Origin: Bacteroidota bacterium | GTDB taxonomy: Bacteria > Bacteroidota > Bacteroidia > Cytophagales > Spirosomataceae | Direction: 5' to 3' | DNA length: 64,000 bases | Assembly (NCBI GenBank): GCA_020161355.1 | Contig: JAIUOF010000003.1 | Location: 1 to 64,000, forward strand | Part shown: positions 25,381 through 33,378 of the stretch, piece after piece | Numbering within the stretch: position 1 is the stretch's first letter | Layout of the letters: each line of letters starts with the position of its first letter | Translations under genes and position numbers: made by a program | Notes under the pieces: generated by a model | Database searches by the model: none | What the model was told of the DNA's origin: nothing | What the model saw: only the letters and a program-made list of their open reading frames with translations

Positions 25381-25881
25381 ATGACAAAACTTAACCAAGC
25401 CCTGGACCTGTTTCATGAAAAAAAATATGAAGAATCACTTGCCCTGTTTTTAGAAATATCCAAAACAAAACCTTCGGCAGAAGCATGGTTTAATGTGGCA
25501 ACTTCTGCTGTATTGGCCGGAAATACTGAGCTGGGAGATGAGGCTCTTGCTCTAACCTTAAATCTTTCCGAAAAAGAGCAATCGGGTGAGTTTCTTCCGC
25601 AGGGGATGATAAAATTTTACTTTTTACTGGCTTTGATTGATGGCGGAGCGACTGAAAAAGCTATCGGCTTAATAAATAAATACAAGGATATTTTCAGTGA
25701 ACTAAAAATTACTGATGATTACTTTTTGCAAATGAGAGGTTTACCTTTTCTAGGTGATTTTCTAGAAAAAACCAGACCACTTTATATAATTTTGGGCAAA
25801 GAGTGGCTCCGGGAGCTCGCAGCTAATATCGATGCCGAAGGAAAAGACCTTGTTGAGCAGTACATCAAAGCCAATTTCTGA
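25381..25881 (+). CDS. TPR-like hypothetical protein
   Basis: A 166-residue all-helical cytosolic protein. The first 70 residues read as two tetratricopeptide-like helical pairs (LDLFHEKKYEESLALFLEISKTKPSAEAWFNV, then a second pair), followed by further helices with no recognisable motif. It follows the ATPase gene after 25 bp and may be its partner. The stop codon abuts the end of a convergent small gene. Confidence 0.65.
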   Translation: MTKLNQALDLFHEKKYEESLALFLEISKTKPSAEAWFNVATSAVLAGNTELGDEALALTLNLSEKEQSGEFLPQGMIKFYFLLALIDGGATEKAIGLINKYKDIFSELKITDDYFLQMRGLPFLGDFLEKTRPLYIILGKEWLRELAANIDAEGKDLVEQYIKANF

Positions 25882-26058
25882 TTAAACTGCTGCGTAAAAA
25901 CAATTTTTGGGCGAAATTACTTTTTCCTCTTTTCTGAGAGCTTTTATGGCTTTATCCACAATGGCTTTGTCTATACCTGTCAGGTCGGCTATTTGGCCAC
26001 ATTTAAGTGGTTCTGATGATTTTTTCAATGTCTCAAAAACTATTTCTTTGGTATCCAT
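25882..26058 (-). CDS. Small winged-helix-like DNA-binding protein (58 residues)
   Basis: A short gene that reads MDTKEIVFETLKKSSEPLK, then CGQIADLTGIDKAIVDKAIK, then ALRKEEKVISPKNCFYAAV. This is a compact helix-turn-helix: helix 1 (3-13), helix 2 starting at CGQIADLTG, recognition helix KAIVDKAIKALRKE, then a wing-like strand pair. Similar 55-70-residue proteins are common in Bacteroidota and Firmicutes and are annotated as transcriptional regulators without known targets. Its stop codon touches that of the TPR-like gene on the other strand. Confidence 0.65.
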   Translation of the reverse strand: MDTKEIVFETLKKSSEPLKCGQIADLTGIDKAIVDKAIKALRKEEKVISPKNCFYAAV

Positions 26059-26142
26059 AATTTTATTTTTTTACGAAAATAAAAATTCATAAACTACCAA
26101 AATATGACATGAGACAGAGCTTTTCAGAAAATAAAATCAGGA

Positions 26143-26175
26143 TAAAAAAAATGCCCTGCTTATTGGGCAAGGCAT
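26143..26175 (-). terminator. Intrinsic terminator downstream of tyrS
   Basis: On the minus strand a 9-bp stem with one G-U pair (ATGCCTTGC at 26175-26167, GCAGGGCAT at 26159-26151) and a 7-nt loop is followed by a run of eight T. Confidence 0.8.
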
Positions 26176-26200
26176 CCTTAATATTTCAATGAAAATTTAA

Positions 26201-27514
26201 TCAAATCACCTCCACAATATGATTTTTCTTTCCTTTTCCAACCAATATAAACTTCCCATTCAAAAGCGTAATATCCGAAACCGGAATTTTTTCATCCGAA
26301 ATCTTGACTTTATTTATACTGATGGCATTACCCTGTAAGGCACGTCTTGCTTCGCCTTTTGAGGCGTAAATCTCATTATTTGTACTTACAGAAAGGATAT
26401 CCAAAATTCCTCCGGCAGCATTAAAATCGGCTTTAGAAATGGTGGTCTGTGGCACACCGTCAAAGATTTTTTTGAAAGTAACCTCATCAAGGCTTTGGAG
26501 GGTTTCTAAAGTGGCTTTACCATATAAAACTTCTGAAGCCTTCACGGCCAAATCATATTGCTCGGCACCATGGACACGAGTAGTTACGTCTTTGGCAATC
26601 GCTTTTTGGACAATCCTCAAATGAGGAGCTGCAGCATGTTCGGTTTCAAGTGCCTCAATTTCATCTTTTGAAAGTAACGTAAAAACCCTTATCAACCTTT
26701 TGCAGTCTTCGTCAGCCTGATTGATCCAAAACTGATAGAATTCATAAGGACTGGTCATTTCAGGATCCAGCCATACATTCCCACCTTCCGATTTTCCAAA
26801 TTTTGTTCCGTCGGCTTTGGTTACCAATGGAGTAGTGAGAGCATAAGCCGAATATTCTACTTCACCTTCGGAATCTGATCCATCATTATTTTCTTTCCTC
26901 CGAATCAATTCGGTTCCAGTCGTGATATTGCCCCACTGATCAGAGCCCCCCATCTGCAACCTGATACCGTGATTTTTGTATAAATGATAGAAATCGTACC
27001 CCTGCAATAACTGGTAGGTAAATTCGGTATATGAAATTCCGGTAGTGATACGATTTTTCACTGAATCTTTGGAACTCATATAGTTCACCGTCAAATACTT
27101 GCCCACTTCTCTCAAAAACTGCAAAAAGCCCATTTCTTTAAACCAGTCGTAGTTATTGACCATAACTGCGGCATTGGGTTTGTCGCCGAATTCAAGAAAT
27201 TTCTCCAACTGCAATCTAATTCCTTCCTGATTTTCTCTTAATACTGTCTCGTCCAAAAACTGCCTTTCAGCCGATTTCCCTGAAGGGTCACCCACCATAC
27301 CGGTAGCTCCACCTACCAGAGCATAAGGTTTATGACCTGCACGCTGAAAATGAACCAGAAGCATTATAGTTGCGAGGTTGCCAATATGTAATGACTTAGC
27401 TGTAGGATCAAATCCTATGTATGCCGAGGTCATTTCCTTTTCAAGTTGCTCTTCGGTGCCGGGCATGGTTTGGTGAAGCATGCCACGCCATTGTAATTCC
27501 TCTATAAAACTCAT
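26201..27514 (-). CDS. tyrS: Tyrosyl-tRNA synthetase
   Basis: Charges tRNA-Tyr with tyrosine. The 437-residue class I synthetase has the HIGH-type motif LHIGN (42-46), the substrate-binding GGSDQWGNI, the KMSKS-type motif KFGKSEGGN, and a C-terminal S4-like RNA-binding domain ([19 protein letters not shown] ... [10 protein letters not shown]). Length and motifs are those of the bacterial TyrS form. It is followed by a strong terminator, and the upstream barrel gene lies 4 bp away on the same strand, so it may be part of the same transcript. Confidence 0.95.
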   Translation of the reverse strand: MSFIEELQWRGMLHQTMPGTEEQLEKEMTSAYIGFDPTAKSLHIGNLATIMLLVHFQRAGHKPYALVGGATGMVGDPSGKSAERQFLDETVLRENQEGIRLQLEKFLEFGDKPNAAVMVNNYDWFKEMGFLQFLREVGKYLTVNYMSSKDSVKNRITTGISYTEFTYQLLQGYDFYHLYKNHGIRLQMGGSDQWGNITTGTELIRRKENNDGSDSEGEVEYSAYALTTPLVTKADGTKFGKSEGGNVWLDPEMTSPYEFYQFWINQADEDCKRLIRVFTLLSKDEIEALETEHAAAPHLRIVQKAIAKDVTTRVHGAEQYDLAVKASEVLYGKATLETLQSLDEVTFKKIFDGVPQTTISKADFNAAGGILDILSVSTNNEIYASKGEARRALQGNAISINKVKISDEKIPVSDITLLNGKFILVGKGKKNHIVEVI

Positions 27515-27518
27515 TCTA

Positions 27519-28166
27519 TTATTTTTTCTTAACTCCGTATTTTCTTTGCCATCTCCAATATTCTGAAAATGTGTAGGTCACAGACACCTGTACTGCCCTG
27601 TTTCTAAAATCCAAGGGAGTAACCTTGTATTTTGAATCCGGCATCTGGTTGGTCAATCCCTGAGTATAGCGAAGATTGAGGCTAAACAATGAAAAAGCAT
27701 CAAGCATATTGATTCTTGTTCCAATAATCCAGCTTTTATCATTCTTAACATCAGGCCCGTAGATATTCGTCTGCCCTTTTTTTGATTTTTGATTCAATGA
27801 CCATGAATATTCCATTCCTGTTTCTAAATAAATGCCTTTCAAAGGCGTCACGCCTATCAAAACAGGTGTAGAAAGATACTTATAAGCATATTTTGAGCTG
27901 ATGTTTTCAATTGTTGTAGCCCCACCTTTGGTTTGATATATAAATTCAGGTTGAAGGCTGAATTTTCCGACATTGAATCTGGTAAAAACACCAGCCTGGT
28001 AATTAAAGGCAATTTTTTTATCAAAAGCTATAGTATCAAGTGTGGCCAGGCCTGTAACGTTGATACCGGCTTTAGGGCCAAATTCAAAAAAACGGGGTTT
28101 TATCTGAGCCTGACTCAAAAACGCTGTAAAAATTAGACCTATCAGAATGAAGGATTTTTTTAACAT
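27519..28166 (-). CDS. Outer-membrane beta-barrel protein (PorT-like fold)
   Basis: A 215-residue exported protein. The leader [20 protein letters not shown] precedes Gln-Ile. Alternating beta strands follow with [16 protein letters not shown] at the start, [13 protein letters not shown] and an aromatic-rich last strand region. This is the outer-membrane beta-barrel domain (OMP_b-brl_2) that is abundant in Bacteroidota. It sits 4 bp upstream of tyrS, and a terminator for the preceding gene lies behind it. Role unknown. Confidence 0.75.
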   Translation of the reverse strand: MLKKSFILIGLIFTAFLSQAQIKPRFFEFGPKAGINVTGLATLDTIAFDKKIAFNYQAGVFTRFNVGKFSLQPEFIYQTKGGATTIENISSKYAYKYLSTPVLIGVTPLKGIYLETGMEYSWSLNQKSKKGQTNIYGPDVKNDKSWIIGTRINMLDAFSLFSLNLRYTQGLTNQMPDSKYKVTPLDFRNRAVQVSVTYTFSEYWRWQRKYGVKKK

Positions 28167-28255
28167 TTAATTCTTGGTTTTGTTTTGAAAACGAATTCAA
28201 AAGCCTAAAAAGTCTGCAAATTTAGCAAAAAATAAGGCTGGAGACGAGGAAATAT

Positions 28256-28287
28256 AAAAAATCCTGCTGAATTTGATTTCAGCAGGA
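28256..28287 (-). terminator. Intrinsic terminator after the sigma/barrel operon
   Basis: A perfect 10-bp stem has arms TCCTGCTGAA and TTCAGCAGGA (28262-28287) with a 6-nt loop. On the minus strand a run of T follows (28261-28256). Confidence 0.85.
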
Positions 28288-28298
28288 CATTTTTCATA

Positions 28299-29660
28299 TT
28301 ATTTCTTCAAACTAAATCTCAAAGAGGCATTAATACCAAATTTTTTAGGTGGTGAAAGAGCATTTCCCTGGCTAAACGGAAATTCAAAATAAGGAATTAC
28401 CTGTCCGGCAAAACGGGATTTGTGATATTGAATACCCATACCATACAAAAGATTATTGAAAACACGGGGTTTATATTGATTTTCAAATCTTTCTATATAA
28501 TTGTTACCAAAATTATTACTTCCCATATAACTCACATTTTCGACGGTTGACAGATTGAGTTTGGTACCCGTAGTAAGTACGAAATCGAGGTTATATTTAA
28601 AAGGAACGTAATAATTGAAATACAAAGGCATTTTTACACTTTGGGTTTCAATTTTTATATCTTCGATTTTTACAGGTTTTTCACCAAAAAATTCCTTGTA
28701 ACGATCTTCAAACTTTTTCCCTGTACCCATGTTAAAATCACGCGGTAGTCCAAACTTCAAATCATTTTTACCGGTAATAAGCAATCCGGTACTTATCGAA
28801 AATCTCCCCCCCAGCAAAAACTCAATAATTGGCCCCATGCTATTTGCTTTTAAGCCCATATAATCGCCCGTTACACCAAACCTTGGATTGAGGTTTTTCA
28901 TGAAATCAGAAAGTTTGCTTCCTTTTTTCTCCTCCACCGGCTTTTTGGTTTCGGCCACTGCCAACTCATCCAGCAATGGGATCGCATTGTCATTTGCTGG
29001 TTTTGGGGCTTCTTTTACAGTGTTTTCTTCAGCAGCAGCCACCAATGTTTTTTGTTTTTCCTGACCCAGATTTCCGGTAGGATTCTCTGCTGTCACAACC
29101 GGGTTATCTACGGAGATTTTTTCACTTGCCCCCTGTGCTTGTGGCTGATCTTTTATCTGTTTTTGAGGAGTGCCAAAATTTTTGTCCTTATTTTGATTAT
29201 CAGATGACTTATTTAAAGTTTCTTTCGCTTGTTTTTTTGATAAATTCGTCGCAATGCTTTCGTCCGAAATGTCTCCTGATGGTTGATTATGATTTTCATT
29301 CAAATAAACATACCTTACCTGAGTACGGGTCTGATATTTAGTCAGATACACCGTATCTTGCTTTGTAATAAAAACCGTATCAGTACCGGTAACATTGTTA
29401 AGTGACTGATTTTTTATAGTAGAGATTTTTTCATTTAGTACTTCGTTTTCTTTTTTGGTTAATTGATTATTATAAAAAGTGGTCAGAAAAGCCACCGAGG
29501 CTATTCCACCAAAAATCCAGCCTCCAAAGTCCCTGAGAAAACTGACATACCAGGGAACCGGCAGCGAGCTTCGCAGTCGCTTCCAGGCAGCTTCACTATA
29601 CTCTGGCCGTATAGTCTCCAGCTTTTTGCGGATATTTTCGTCAAAAAAATTATCTGACAT
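28299..29660 (-). CDS. Membrane-anchored protein with C-terminal outer-membrane beta-barrel domain, sigma-factor partner
   Basis: A 453-residue protein of unusual build. Residues 1-40 are cytosolic (DENIRKKLETIRPEYSEAAWKRL), followed by one membrane helix (about 43-63), a short coil, and a long low-complexity Lys/Asn/Gln/Pro linker (about 100-235). A beta-rich region (about 250-453) reads as a porin-like barrel ending in ASLRFSLKK. There is no cleavable signal peptide, so the protein could bridge inner and outer membranes. Its start overlaps the end of the ECF sigma gene by 11 bp. An anti-sigma role for the N-terminal part is the best inference. Confidence 0.75.
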   Translation of the reverse strand: MSDNFFDENIRKKLETIRPEYSEAAWKRLRSSLPVPWYVSFLRDFGGWIFGGIASVAFLTTFYNNQLTKKENEVLNEKISTIKNQSLNNVTGTDTVFITKQDTVYLTKYQTRTQVRYVYLNENHNQPSGDISDESIATNLSKKQAKETLNKSSDNQNKDKNFGTPQKQIKDQPQAQGASEKISVDNPVVTAENPTGNLGQEKQKTLVAAAEENTVKEAPKPANDNAIPLLDELAVAETKKPVEEKKGSKLSDFMKNLNPRFGVTGDYMGLKANSMGPIIEFLLGGRFSISTGLLITGKNDLKFGLPRDFNMGTGKKFEDRYKEFFGEKPVKIEDIKIETQSVKMPLYFNYYVPFKYNLDFVLTTGTKLNLSTVENVSYMGSNNFGNNYIERFENQYKPRVFNNLLYGMGIQYHKSRFAGQVIPYFEFPFSQGNALSPPKKFGINASLRFSLKK

Positions 29661-30231
29661 GATTATCTTGATTTACGTTTTCTTCCAAATATTTCTTTAC
29701 CCATTCCTGTAATTTAATTCTTGCTTTTGCAAGATTTGACCTGGAGGTGCCTTCGTTGATATTCAACAATTCGGCAATTTCGCCATGAGAATAACCCTCA
29801 ACCGCAAACAGCGAAAACACCGTCCTGTACGACGGAGGGAGTTTTTGCACCAGCTCCAGAATCTCTTCTGCTGAAAGTCTTTCGATCAGGTAATCGTCTG
29901 ATTCAACCTGCGGACCCGTCGAAATATCGACTAAAGTGACCTTTGGGCTGTTTTTTCGGTAATAGTCTATACATGTCCTGACCACCACTGTTCTAAACCA
30001 CGCATCAAATGATTGCGAAGAATCATAAAAACTTATTTTTGAAAAAATCTTCAAAAACCCGTCGTTCACCATTTCGTCAACCTCATCAGAAGAGCCCGCA
30101 TAACGCATACATATCCTTTTGGCCAGCCCATAATAGTTCTCAAAGAGTTGTTTCTGAGCCGATGCCTGCCCATTTTTACAACCTTCGACAACCTTTTTCA
30201 GGTCAAAAGTTTTGCTCTTTCTAAAAATCAC
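29650..30231 (-). CDS. ECF-type RNA polymerase sigma factor
   Basis: A 193-residue sigma-70 family protein with region 2 (LFENYYGLAKRICMRYAGSSDEVDEMVNDGFLKIF ... SFDAWFRTVVVRTCIDYYRK) and region 4 (LPPSYRTVFSLFAVEGYSHGEIAELLNINEGTSRSNLAKARIKL). The linker carries the acidic DISTGPQVESDDY. It is the first gene of a two-gene operon with the barrel-fused membrane protein, which overlaps it and probably controls it. It diverges from the PepSY-like lipoprotein gene, a possible target. Confidence 0.88.
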   Translation of the reverse strand: MIFRKSKTFDLKKVVEGCKNGQASAQKQLFENYYGLAKRICMRYAGSSDEVDEMVNDGFLKIFSKISFYDSSQSFDAWFRTVVVRTCIDYYRKNSPKVTLVDISTGPQVESDDYLIERLSAEEILELVQKLPPSYRTVFSLFAVEGYSHGEIAELLNINEGTSRSNLAKARIKLQEWVKKYLEENVNQDNHVR

Positions 30232-30556
30232 AAGGTTTAATTTTAATGTTTACTGGAATTATTCATAAGGTAAACAAATGTTTTTCTTTGATTCAAAAAT
30301 ATTTAAATTATCGGTTAAAATTTCTCCAAAAATCAAATTTTCTGATTGGTTTACTTTACAATAATATCATACGATAAACCAATTAATTTTCGTTGCCTCA
30401 TTTTTTTTTATTTTCCAGGCAACATAAAAATAATTCCCCACGTAATGCTAATGAAACAACCTTTCAGGAAAAACAAAGTCAAATGCTTATGATTTGAAAT
30501 TTATTTGTGTTGGAAAATCCTTCATTTTATTAATTAAACTTATCTTTTTTTTATTT
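30232..30556. other. Divergent intergenic region between sigma-factor and PepSY-like genes
   Basis: This 325-bp AT-rich gap separates divergent genes. It contains one clear symmetry element, the 9-bp inverted repeat at 30345-30383, and no convincing gene. A frame running into it from the PepSY-like gene begins at TTG or GTG codons without a protein-like sequence. Confidence 0.6.
30345..30383. promoter_or_regulatory. Inverted repeat in the sigma/PepSY intergenic region
   Basis: Arms ATTGGTTTA (30345-30353) and TAAACCAAT (30375-30383) are exact reverse complements separated by 21 nt. The spacing suits two turns of DNA bound by a dimeric regulator. A hairpin is also possible, but the 21-nt loop makes it weak. 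Confidence 0.4.
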
Positions 30557-31186
30557 ATGAAAAATCTAAAATTCTTATTCTTGATCTTACTGGGAGCTAC
30601 TGTAGGTTTGACATCATGCGACAAATCGACTGTTGACCCTTCAGATGGCGAAGCTGCCTACACTGATTTCCTGTTTTTTGCTACTGCCGATAGTTCAAAT
30701 GGACATGGACATCACAGACATAATCTTACAGAAATCGAAATAAGTGCTCTTCCTGCCAATGTAACCTCCTATATTTCAAGCAATTATTCTGGTGCCACAA
30801 TTGACAAAGCAGCGGTTTCTGATTCAGGAAAATATGCGGTCAGAATTACACTTGCCGACAGCACGCACAAAGGTTTGTTGTTTGATGCCAATGGAAATTT
30901 CATTTCAGAACATACCGGTAAAGGCAAAGGACCAGATGGCGAAAAAATTGATCCTGCGAGCTTACCATCAACCATAACTGATTACATTACAGCCAATTAT
31001 GCTGGTTCCGAAATAAAAGGTGCACATCTGACTACAGATGGAAAATATGGCGTATTGGTGAAAAAATCAGATTCAACGATGGTTTTGCTTGGTTTTGATG
31101 CAGGTCTTAAGTTTTTAGGCGAAACGGCATTTACCCCTAAAGGAGGAAAAGGCAAAGGAAAAGGCAAAGGAAATCACGGACACTAA
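30557..31186 (+). CDS. PepSY-like lipoprotein with internal duplication and Gly-Lys-His tail
   Basis: With the ATG at 30557 the product is 209 residues. The lipobox LTSC gives Cys21. A His-rich stretch (GHGHHRH, 50-55) is followed by two homologous PepSY-like (BLIP-fold, DUF2874-type) repeats, about 61-116 and 131-188, each beginning with a LPxxxTxYIxxNYxG pattern. The tail reads GGKGKGKGKGNHGH. Repeats of this kind are found in exported Bacteroidota proteins of unknown function, and the His clusters suggest metal binding. It ends at a strong terminator. Confidence 0.8.
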   Translation: MKNLKFLFLILLGATVGLTSCDKSTVDPSDGEAAYTDFLFFATADSSNGHGHHRHNLTEIEISALPANVTSYISSNYSGATIDKAAVSDSGKYAVRITLADSTHKGLLFDANGNFISEHTGKGKGPDGEKIDPASLPSTITDYITANYAGSEIKGAHLTTDGKYGVLVKKSDSTMVLLGFDAGLKFLGETAFTPKGGKGKGKGKGNHGH

Positions 31187-31196
31187 AATAAACTTA

Positions 31197-31232
31197 ACCC
31201 CTCTGTAAAATAACCAGAGGGGTATTTTTTTT
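31197..31232 (+). terminator. Intrinsic terminator after the PepSY-like gene
   Basis: A perfect 9-bp stem has arms ACCCCTCTG (31197-31205) and CAGAGGGGT (31215-31223) with a 9-nt loop, followed by ATTTTTTTT. Confidence 0.85.
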
Positions 31233-31239
31233 AAAAAAA

Positions 31240-31392
31240 ATGAAAACTTTAGCCATAACCAATACTGAAGGAATCGTAATTGAAAATATATCTCCAAAAA
31301 TTGGCGTCTTCGAACTTTCAGAAAAAGAAATAAAAAAAGGAAAAAAGTTAATTTTGAGATTTGGTGATATATCTTTGAATTTAAGCCTTTGA
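31240..31392 (+). CDS. Possible small hypothetical protein (50 residues)
   Basis: An ATG frame right after the terminator encodes MKTLAITNTEGIVIENISPK, then IGVFELSEKEIKKGKKLILR, then FGDISLNLSL. The sequence looks protein-like, with a beta-rich start and a charged middle. It has no recognisable family and no clear promoter, and its start is only 17 bp past the terminator stem. It could be a genuine micro-gene or chance. It ends 25 bp before the CBM9-like gene. Confidence 0.35.
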   Translation: MKTLAITNTEGIVIENISPKIGVFELSEKEIKKGKKLILRFGDISLNLSL

Positions 31393-31417
31393 TAAAATCT
31401 TTTTAAAGCCAATAATT

Positions 31418-32152
31418 TTGAAAATCAATTGGATAATAATCTTATTTTTGCAATTCTTTTGGTCGAAAAACCAGGAGCCTTTTAATTGCAGAATAACAGA
31501 AACAATGATTTCAGAAGAGGAGTACAAATTTACAATTGACAAAAACGCTAAAATCCCCACTCAACTACCGGCAAATTTCAGATTCGCAACCAATGGCGAA
31601 AAATCAGACTTTGAAACCAAGGTAAACGTTTGGTATTCCGAAGACTACCTCAATGTGGGGTTTGAATGCAAAGATGATTTGTTTGTCAAACAAAATGCCA
31701 TGTACGTTCATAATGACCCCCTGTACAATCAGGAAGTCTTTGAGGTTTTTATCAGTGCCGGAGCAGATGATCCTGAAAAATATCTGGAAGTGGAAATCAA
31801 CCCCAACGATGCCATATGGATTGGCTGGATTGATAACCCTAGCCTGGGAGCACAAACCCAAACACTGAATAGAATGGTCGATCCTGCAGAGGCGAAAATT
31901 TTACATGCTATTGAGAAAACCGAAGATAGCTGGAGCGGCACATTACAAATCCCCTGGAAAATAATAAGCAATGAAATGAGCCAAAACTACAGGGTCAATT
32001 TTTACAGAATCAGATCAAATTCATCGCACCAGGATCCAAACTGGATTTGTGATGAAGTCACCTGCGATTTTGTATGCTGGAGTCCCACTTTATCAGGTAA
32101 AAATGCTGCATTTCACCGTCCAAAGAGATTTGGTTTGATGTCTGTCAAATAA
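31418..32152 (+). CDS. Carbohydrate-binding family 9-like protein
   Basis: A 244-residue protein with a TTG start at 31418 and a hydrophobic leader (INWIIILFLQFFW), so probably exported. The body is a CBM9-like beta-sandwich with ETKVNVWYSEDYLNVGFECKDD, the pairing VFISAGADDPEKYLEVEINPN and WSGTLQIPWKII, ending in FHRPKRFGLM. Such domains occur in sugar-binding and hydrolase-associated proteins. Here it stands alone, without a catalytic domain. It converges with the adenosyltransferase gene with a 6-bp gap. Confidence 0.78.
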   Translation: MKINWIIILFLQFFWSKNQEPFNCRITETMISEEEYKFTIDKNAKIPTQLPANFRFATNGEKSDFETKVNVWYSEDYLNVGFECKDDLFVKQNAMYVHNDPLYNQEVFEVFISAGADDPEKYLEVEINPNDAIWIGWIDNPSLGAQTQTLNRMVDPAEAKILHAIEKTEDSWSGTLQIPWKIISNEMSQNYRVNFYRIRSNSSHQDPNWICDEVTCDFVCWSPTLSGKNAAFHRPKRFGLMSVK

Positions 32153-32158
32153 CCGGCA

Positions 32159-32707
32159 TCAGCGGGGGCTCCACTTAACTTCCTCGATATTAAGCTCGTG
32201 AGAAATTTTTCTTGACAATACAAACAGGTAGTCAGACAATCTGTTGAGGTAGATGATAATTTTGGGATTGATATCTTCAATTTTTGAAAGGCTTATTACT
32301 TTTCTTTCGGCCCTCCTGCACACGGTACGAGCCACATGAGTAAACGAAACCGCCTGATGACCGCCAGGTAAAACAAAATGCCTGATTGATGGCATGGTTT
32401 CATTCATCTCATCCATTTGCTTTTCAAGTAGATCAATATCTGAATCAAACAAAATGGGAAGAGCCTTTTTTTGGTATTCGGGTTCTGAAGCAAGCTCGGC
32501 TCCAATCGTAAACAGCCGGTCCTGTATTTCTTTCAAAATCGGTTTTCTTGATATATTTTCCTTATAATCAGCAATAACTCCCATCCAGGCGTTGAGCTCA
32601 TCTACTGAGCCATAAGCCTCAATTTTGATATGATCTTTTTCCAAACGTGTACCACCCACCAATGAAGTGGTACCTTTATCTCCGGTTTTTGTATAAATTT
32701 TCGACAT
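32159..32707 (-). CDS. Cob(I)yrinic acid a,c-diamide adenosyltransferase, PduO type
   Basis: Transfers the adenosyl group of ATP to cob(I)alamin to give coenzyme B12. The 182-residue helical protein shows the N-terminal ATP-binding motif TKTGDKGTTSL (6-16), YGSVDELNAWMG, FVLPGG, and the conserved RTVCRRAER followed by YLNRLSDYLFVLSR. These are diagnostic of the PduO/MMAB family. No other cobalamin gene is nearby, as is common where B12 is salvaged. Methylmalonyl-CoA mutase or a B12-dependent ribonucleotide reductase would be the user. Confidence 0.92.
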   Translation of the reverse strand: MSKIYTKTGDKGTTSLVGGTRLEKDHIKIEAYGSVDELNAWMGVIADYKENISRKPILKEIQDRLFTIGAELASEPEYQKKALPILFDSDIDLLEKQMDEMNETMPSIRHFVLPGGHQAVSFTHVARTVCRRAERKVISLSKIEDINPKIIIYLNRLSDYLFVLSRKISHELNIEEVKWSPR

Positions 32708-32877
32708 TTTTAAAAATAATTACGATTATCCTCAACCTTCTACCCTACCTTTGTGTTAGGTTTTTGTGCCGGGTTTTGTCAAAACTTTTCATTTAATAAG
32801 TATAAGATTAGCAATATCCTTAAATTCTATTTTGACAGAAAAAACCCAAACTTTTTACAAATATTATACATTTTATT

Positions 32878-33378
32878 ATGATAAATATATTTTTCAGGTT
32901 TTGGAAAATCGGTTCTTTTTTACTTTTAACTGTGGTTGTCTTATTTTGTTATGCCAACTTACCCGAAAAAATTGCCATAAACTTTGATGACAATGGCAAT
33001 CCTGTGGGTTTTGTAAGTCAGCAGCAGTTTTTTTACTGGACGGCCGGGGTCATATTTTTTATTAATTTTTTGGTAAGTTTATTAAAAAATGCCATCATAA
33101 AGCTTAACTTCAAGGCCCTTAATCCTAACAGCTTGTGGGCCAACCAACCTCAGGCTACCACTTCACTTATCAGCACCTGGTTCAATGCTTTTCTGGCAAT
33201 CGTAAATACATTTTTGATTTTTGTAGTTTTGGGAATCAACAACATCAATTCGGATAAAAATCAAATGTTAGATTTCAACTATAACTGGTTTATTATCGGC
33301 GGAGCAGCTTTGCTTTTGATTATTATTTTCTGGTTGCCCGTGAGGCTGTTATTTACCAATCCGCCCAGCGAAGATTAA
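32878..33378 (+). CDS. DUF1648 membrane protein
   Basis: A 166-residue protein with about four hydrophobic helices (about 8-27, 47-65, 98-119, 134-155). The loop after the first helix, LPEKIAINFDDNGNPVGFVS, is the DUF1648 signature found in SdpI-like and other small membrane proteins. Its stop codon is directly followed by the queA ATG, so it is translationally coupled to queA. No functional relation to tRNA modification is known. Confidence 0.72.
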   Translation: MINIFFRFWKIGSFLLLTVVVLFCYANLPEKIAINFDDNGNPVGFVSQQQFFYWTAGVIFFINFLVSLLKNAIIKLNFKALNPNSLWANQPQATTSLISTWFNAFLAIVNTFLIFVVLGINNINSDKNQMLDFNYNWFIIGGAALLLIIIFWLPVRLLFTNPPSED

